A stretch of 64,000 nt of DNA, from NCBI GenBank assembly GCA_963576565.1, contig OY755042.1:111777314-111841313 (forward strand), read 5' to 3'. Positions 61,473 to 64,000 of this stretch are shown piece by piece. The notes under the pieces are model-generated. The model searched no databases. It was not told where the DNA came from and worked only from the letters and a program-made list of their open reading frames with translations. The DNA is from Aspidapion aeneum (lineage: Eukaryota > Arthropoda > Insecta > Coleoptera > Brentidae). How positions within the stretch are numbered: position 1 is the stretch's first letter; each line of letters begins with the position of its first letter. Position numbers and translations under genes: made by a program.

Positions 61473-61655
61473 ATGTCCTATAAGTGGTGTGCAGTGCCTC
61501 AGTGTTCGAATACTAGCATAAAAACACCTGAAAAACTATTTATTCATGTGCCTAAAGCAGTAAAAGAGCGGAAAAAGAGGCTAGAACTTGCTCGAAGAGA
61601 CCCAAGGGCCTTATCTAATACATCTTCACTTTACATTTGTGAAGATCACTTTGAT
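61473..61655 (+). pseudogene. THAP zinc-finger exon, copy 2, zinc ligands kept
   Basis: MSYKWCAVPQCSNTSIKTPE, then KLFIHVPKAVKERKKRLEL and SNTSSLYICEDHFDV. All four ligands of the C2CH finger are present (C6, C11, and C/H of CEDH). The conserved THAP Trp is replaced by Arg (KKRLEL), which should harm folding. The exon ends at a good donor GTGAGT (61656). No downstream exon of a THAP protein was found, so it is called a remnant, though the exon itself is open. Confidence 0.75.
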
Positions 61656-61755
61656 GTGAGTACAACTAAATTGTTTCTATTAATTTTTCTTACGTTGTCT
61701 ATAATATATATCTTTCGTAAATGACGATGACATTTTTGAGGTTATGTTTATTACA

Positions 61756-61970
61756 AGGGGTGAACAACTATAATAGGCAGAAAGGTGTACAAATTTTTAG
61801 GCGGTGCCAGGCAGGTATTAGGCAGGACTAGGAAGTACCTCTAAATGCAGGATTAGGCAGTGCACGTGCAGGCTAAATGTAGGACTGAGCAGTGCATATG
61901 CAAGACTAGGCAGTACTAGGCAGTACCTACGCAGGACTATGCAGTGTAACCTATGCAGTACTTCAAGTAT
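61756..61970. repeat. Degenerate GCAGGACTAGGCAGT short repeats, copy 2
   Basis: Counterpart of 47340-47560 with a slightly different unit count, e.g. an extra CAGTACTAGG. Confidence 0.8.
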
Positions 61971-62263
61971 TGGTGTTTTGAAATTTGTTATGAAGGGTCA
62001 TAAGAATTATTTGAAACAAAATGTATTTAAAAAATTTTGTTTTAAAAAAGCAATTTTTGATTGTTTCTTAATGCTTAAAATAATAATTATTGGGTATTTA
62101 ATTGAATCTATTGTAAGTGGCATATTAAACAAAAAAGCAAAACTTATAACCTAACCTCAAAATCTAAATCAGTAAAAAGGCGAAGAATATCGTAAAAAAA
62201 CTTTCAGCTATATACAAAACAACTCATCGAATACTTCATTTTAACGTTTCTAAATTCCGCAGA

Positions 62264-62365
62264 ACAAAAATCACTGTTGTTGGCAAAGACGCCTGCCACC
62301 ATAAAGGAATTCAACATTGGCAAGTTGGAGCTATCGGCTTTGGAGAATCCGTTTTCTATTGAAAA
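62264..62365 (-). pseudogene. Minus-strand YqaJ/SWIM-type exon, copy 2, start and donor lost
   Basis: Same frame as 47785-47914 (SSNLPMLNSFMVAGVF-type residues), but the start is ATA and the donor GTAAGT is removed by a small deletion. The body has no stop. Confidence 0.5.
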
Positions 62366-62497
62366 TGTTTTTTATAAGCAAAACACAAAATAAAATCTAA
62401 TTTAGGACAATAATTCGCACTTTAAACCAAAGCAAACCTTAACATCCATAAGAAAATAACACAGAAAATAGGTTCGTTCGAGGCGTTTACTGTTTTG

Positions 62498-62505
62498 TGA
62501 CGTCA
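62498..62505. promoter_or_regulatory. CRE at the right end of THAP element copy 2
   Basis: TGACGTCA, inverted counterpart of the left CRE and upstream of the minus-strand exon. Absent from copy 1, where a deletion has removed it. Confidence 0.55.
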
Positions 62506-62715
62506 CTAGCAGCTGATTGGTAGACCGCCTGTTTTGAATCACGTGGCTAATTGTTTTAATTCAATGAATTTATTTAATTAAAAGAACTATGAATTTGAGA
62601 AAAAATTAAACAAAAAAATTTGTTTTTAGCATTCCCAAGACCTAAAGAGATATCTAAAAATAAATATATATATTTTTTTTACTACTGTCAAACACCGTAT
62701 TTGTCATAACTTGGT

Positions 62716-63018
62716 TTACTGATACCAATTTTTAAACCAAAACTTTTCAATTTTTCGCCTCTTTATACGAAAATTGACATAATTCCTGATTGGTGTGACT
62801 AATAAAACAGCTAAATATCGGGAACGGTCAGAAGTAGCTTTGAAAATGTTGACTATATCGCAGAGCAATGTTATTCTAGAAACATTAGGGCAATTATAAG
62901 AACAGCTGTCTTCTTTCAAATTAGGCCTTTGTGTATTATAAGAGCCGGAATTAATAATGCCGCCACTATTAATGGAAAATAAACGACTGCATTTATAAAT
63001 TCGACTTTGGTTTGTCAA
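62716..63018 (-). CDS. Unknown 100-codon open frame
   Basis: Not recognised. The frame starts MTNQSRIYKCSRLFSINSGG and runs through NCPNVSRITLLCDIVNIFKA and SDRSRYLAVLLVTPIRNYVN to a basic end. It has a balanced residue mix unlike the low-complexity frames nearby and five Cys, but no motif, partner or promoter that I can name. It could be a fragment of an element's 5' region or chance. It stands just right of the THAP element. Confidence 0.25.
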   Translation of the reverse strand: MTNQSRIYKCSRLFSINSGGIINSGSYNTQRPNLKEDSCSYNCPNVSRITLLCDIVNIFKATSDRSRYLAVLLVTPIRNYVNFRIKRRKIEKFWFKNWYQ

Positions 63019-63102
63019 CTGTCAGTTTTCAATGCGAAACTGTCAGTATAGTGCCCGGCACAATTAGTGCCTGGCTTTATTGCAATAAGTCCCTAATACC
63101 TT

Positions 63103-63142
63103 CTCTAGCCATTGCTGCGCGGTGCTAGACAAGGTAAAGATA
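63103..63142. repeat. Recurrent hairpin motif, copy 3
   Basis: ACCTTCTCTAGCCATTGCTG then CGCGGTGCTAGACAAGGTA, the best-preserved palindrome of the three (ACCTTGTCTAGC against GCTAGAGAAGGT with a GCGC-containing loop). Confidence 0.5.
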
Positions 63143-63544
63143 TTTGTAATTTTGTAGTCGTAAATTTATAATGCATTTCCATCCAAACTTCAAAAACTAA
63201 TTACTTGTTTCTTATAATGCAGTTTATTTTTGGAATACACCATTACACCAAAATCGAATGCCGCTTGACCTCATAGGCCCATTTCTTATTAAATGGGTAT
63301 GTATTGGTGTAATAATTAATGATGTAAATTTCGTAACTTGGCCAGCCCACTGCAAACCGAACTCTATCTTTAGAAAATTAGAGTCTTTAAATGAGAATTA
63401 CGTAACTTTTTAAAAGCAATTCGAAATTTATGATCAGCTATAATCAACTGTCTATTATATTATGTTTTAAGACGGATTTTACAACATTAACAAAACTAGT
63501 TAAGTGTCCCTTAATAATTTGACAGTTCTTACGTTTCAATGTAA
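63143..63544. other. No recognised feature
   Basis: AT-rich sequence before the terminal Jockey fragment. Nothing was identified. Confidence 0.4.
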
Positions 63545-64000
63545 GAACTTATTCAGTTGCGATGTACCAAAGCCAGCAAATTGTCACTTAGCAACATTTG
63601 CCAATGATACTGGTTTATTGACGGTAGAAGAATCTATTGATGAATGCATAGAAAAACTTCAGGATGCAGTCACTAAAGTTGACAGTTGGAACCCAAAGTG
63701 GCGAATAAAATTAAATGAAACAAAATCAATTCATGTTGATTTTACAAACAAAAATATAAATCACATACAAATAACAATTATAAAGATTCCCGTACCATAT
63801 TCAAATTATGCAAAATATCTCGGTATGACACTTGATGCCAAATTGCGGTGGAAATTACATGATAAGAAAACTAAGGTGTACTTAGAAAAATGAACTGGCT
63901 AATTGGAAGTCCAATTTAACAATTCATAATAAGTTACTGCTTTATAGGCAAATACTGAAACCAGTATAGACATATGGTATTCAACTATGGGGTTGTACTA
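63545..64000 (+). pseudogene. Jockey ORF2 fragment, runs off the window
   Basis: CDVPKPANCHLATFANDTGL then LTVEESIDECIEKLQDAVTK, WRIKLNETKSIHVDFTNKN and AKYLGMTLDAKLRWKL match ORF2 of the full element from motif C on. The catalytic FADD is FAND here, so the enzyme would be dead. A frameshift or stop at about 63892 follows. It is 5'-truncated inside motif C and continues past 64000. Confidence 0.88.

Larger units (their letters stand above)
61207..62690. mobile_element. THAP-exon element, copy 2
   Basis: Second copy of 46782-48240, same orientation, 14.4 kb away. It keeps TGACGTCA on both sides (61378-61385 and 62498-62505). Around them TGACGTCACAGCGCAGTAAA on the left is matched, inverted, by TGACGTCACAAAACAGTAAA read from the right. 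These would be ~24-bp inverted ends of a 1128-bp core. Confidence 0.82.

Overview
This is a eukaryotic, AT-rich, insect-type genome window, probably from a beetle, although the sequence alone does not fix the species. It holds one recognisable host gene and a very dense, nested load of transposable elements. The host gene is the 3' half (not the end) of Smg6/EST1A, the nonsense-mediated-decay endonuclease gene, on the + strand. Six exons (12543-12698, 13093-13222, 15454-15554, 35064-35213, 37805-37935, 38294-38482) have canonical AG/GT borders and mutually compatible phases. They read as one uninterrupted frame of about 285 codons. They cover the helical domain that follows the 14-3-3-like/TPR region, plus the acidic linker before the PIN domain. 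The exons upstream and the PIN exons were not found and should lie outside the window. The last intron therefore runs for more than 25 kb.

Layout. 1-12.5 kb (upstream of the first visible exon): an RTE-like fragment, a ~280-bp tandem array, a Jockey relic, a long-armed foldback element, a mariner C-terminus, a ~567-bp tandem array, three tandem copies of an LTR-element integrase core, and a Penelope-like fragment with a GIY-YIG endonuclease and a candidate hammerhead ribozyme. 12.5-38.5 kb (Smg6): introns filled with RTE-like, CR1/L2-like and Jockey fragments, mariner and pogo/Tigger relics, palindromic repeats, and four of five copies of a ~915-bp inverted-repeat element (called MITE-A here). 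38.5-64 kb (the open-ended intron or downstream region): the fifth MITE-A copy, a hAT element carrying a palindrome-flanked RTE copy, long-TIR elements, two copies of a THAP-exon element, an RNase H-bearing LINE 3' end, and a full-length Jockey element (52712-57121, 12-bp target duplication) inserted into an older RTE-like element. The right edge holds another Jockey fragment that runs off the window.

The mobile elements give a readable insertion order. The Jockey element sits in RTE family F3. MITE-A copy 3 sits in another F3 copy. A CR1/L2-like tail and an F2 copy sit inside two F1 copies. F2 with palindromic flanks sits in a hAT element, which itself sits in a repeat (called B here). Three families of RTE-like reverse transcriptase are distinguished: F1 (TAGA-type tail), F2 (TA-type tail) and F3. 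Only Jockey ORF2 looks intact across its full length; nearly every other mobile coding region is broken.

Possible novelty: the MITE-A family with 4-bp target duplications and exon-like ends; the THAP element with two convergent first exons, each headed by a CRE; the 14-bp-duplication palindrome around an RTE copy; and the way element ends abut Smg6 3' splice sites. I saw no bacterial genes, CRISPR array, tRNA or rRNA.
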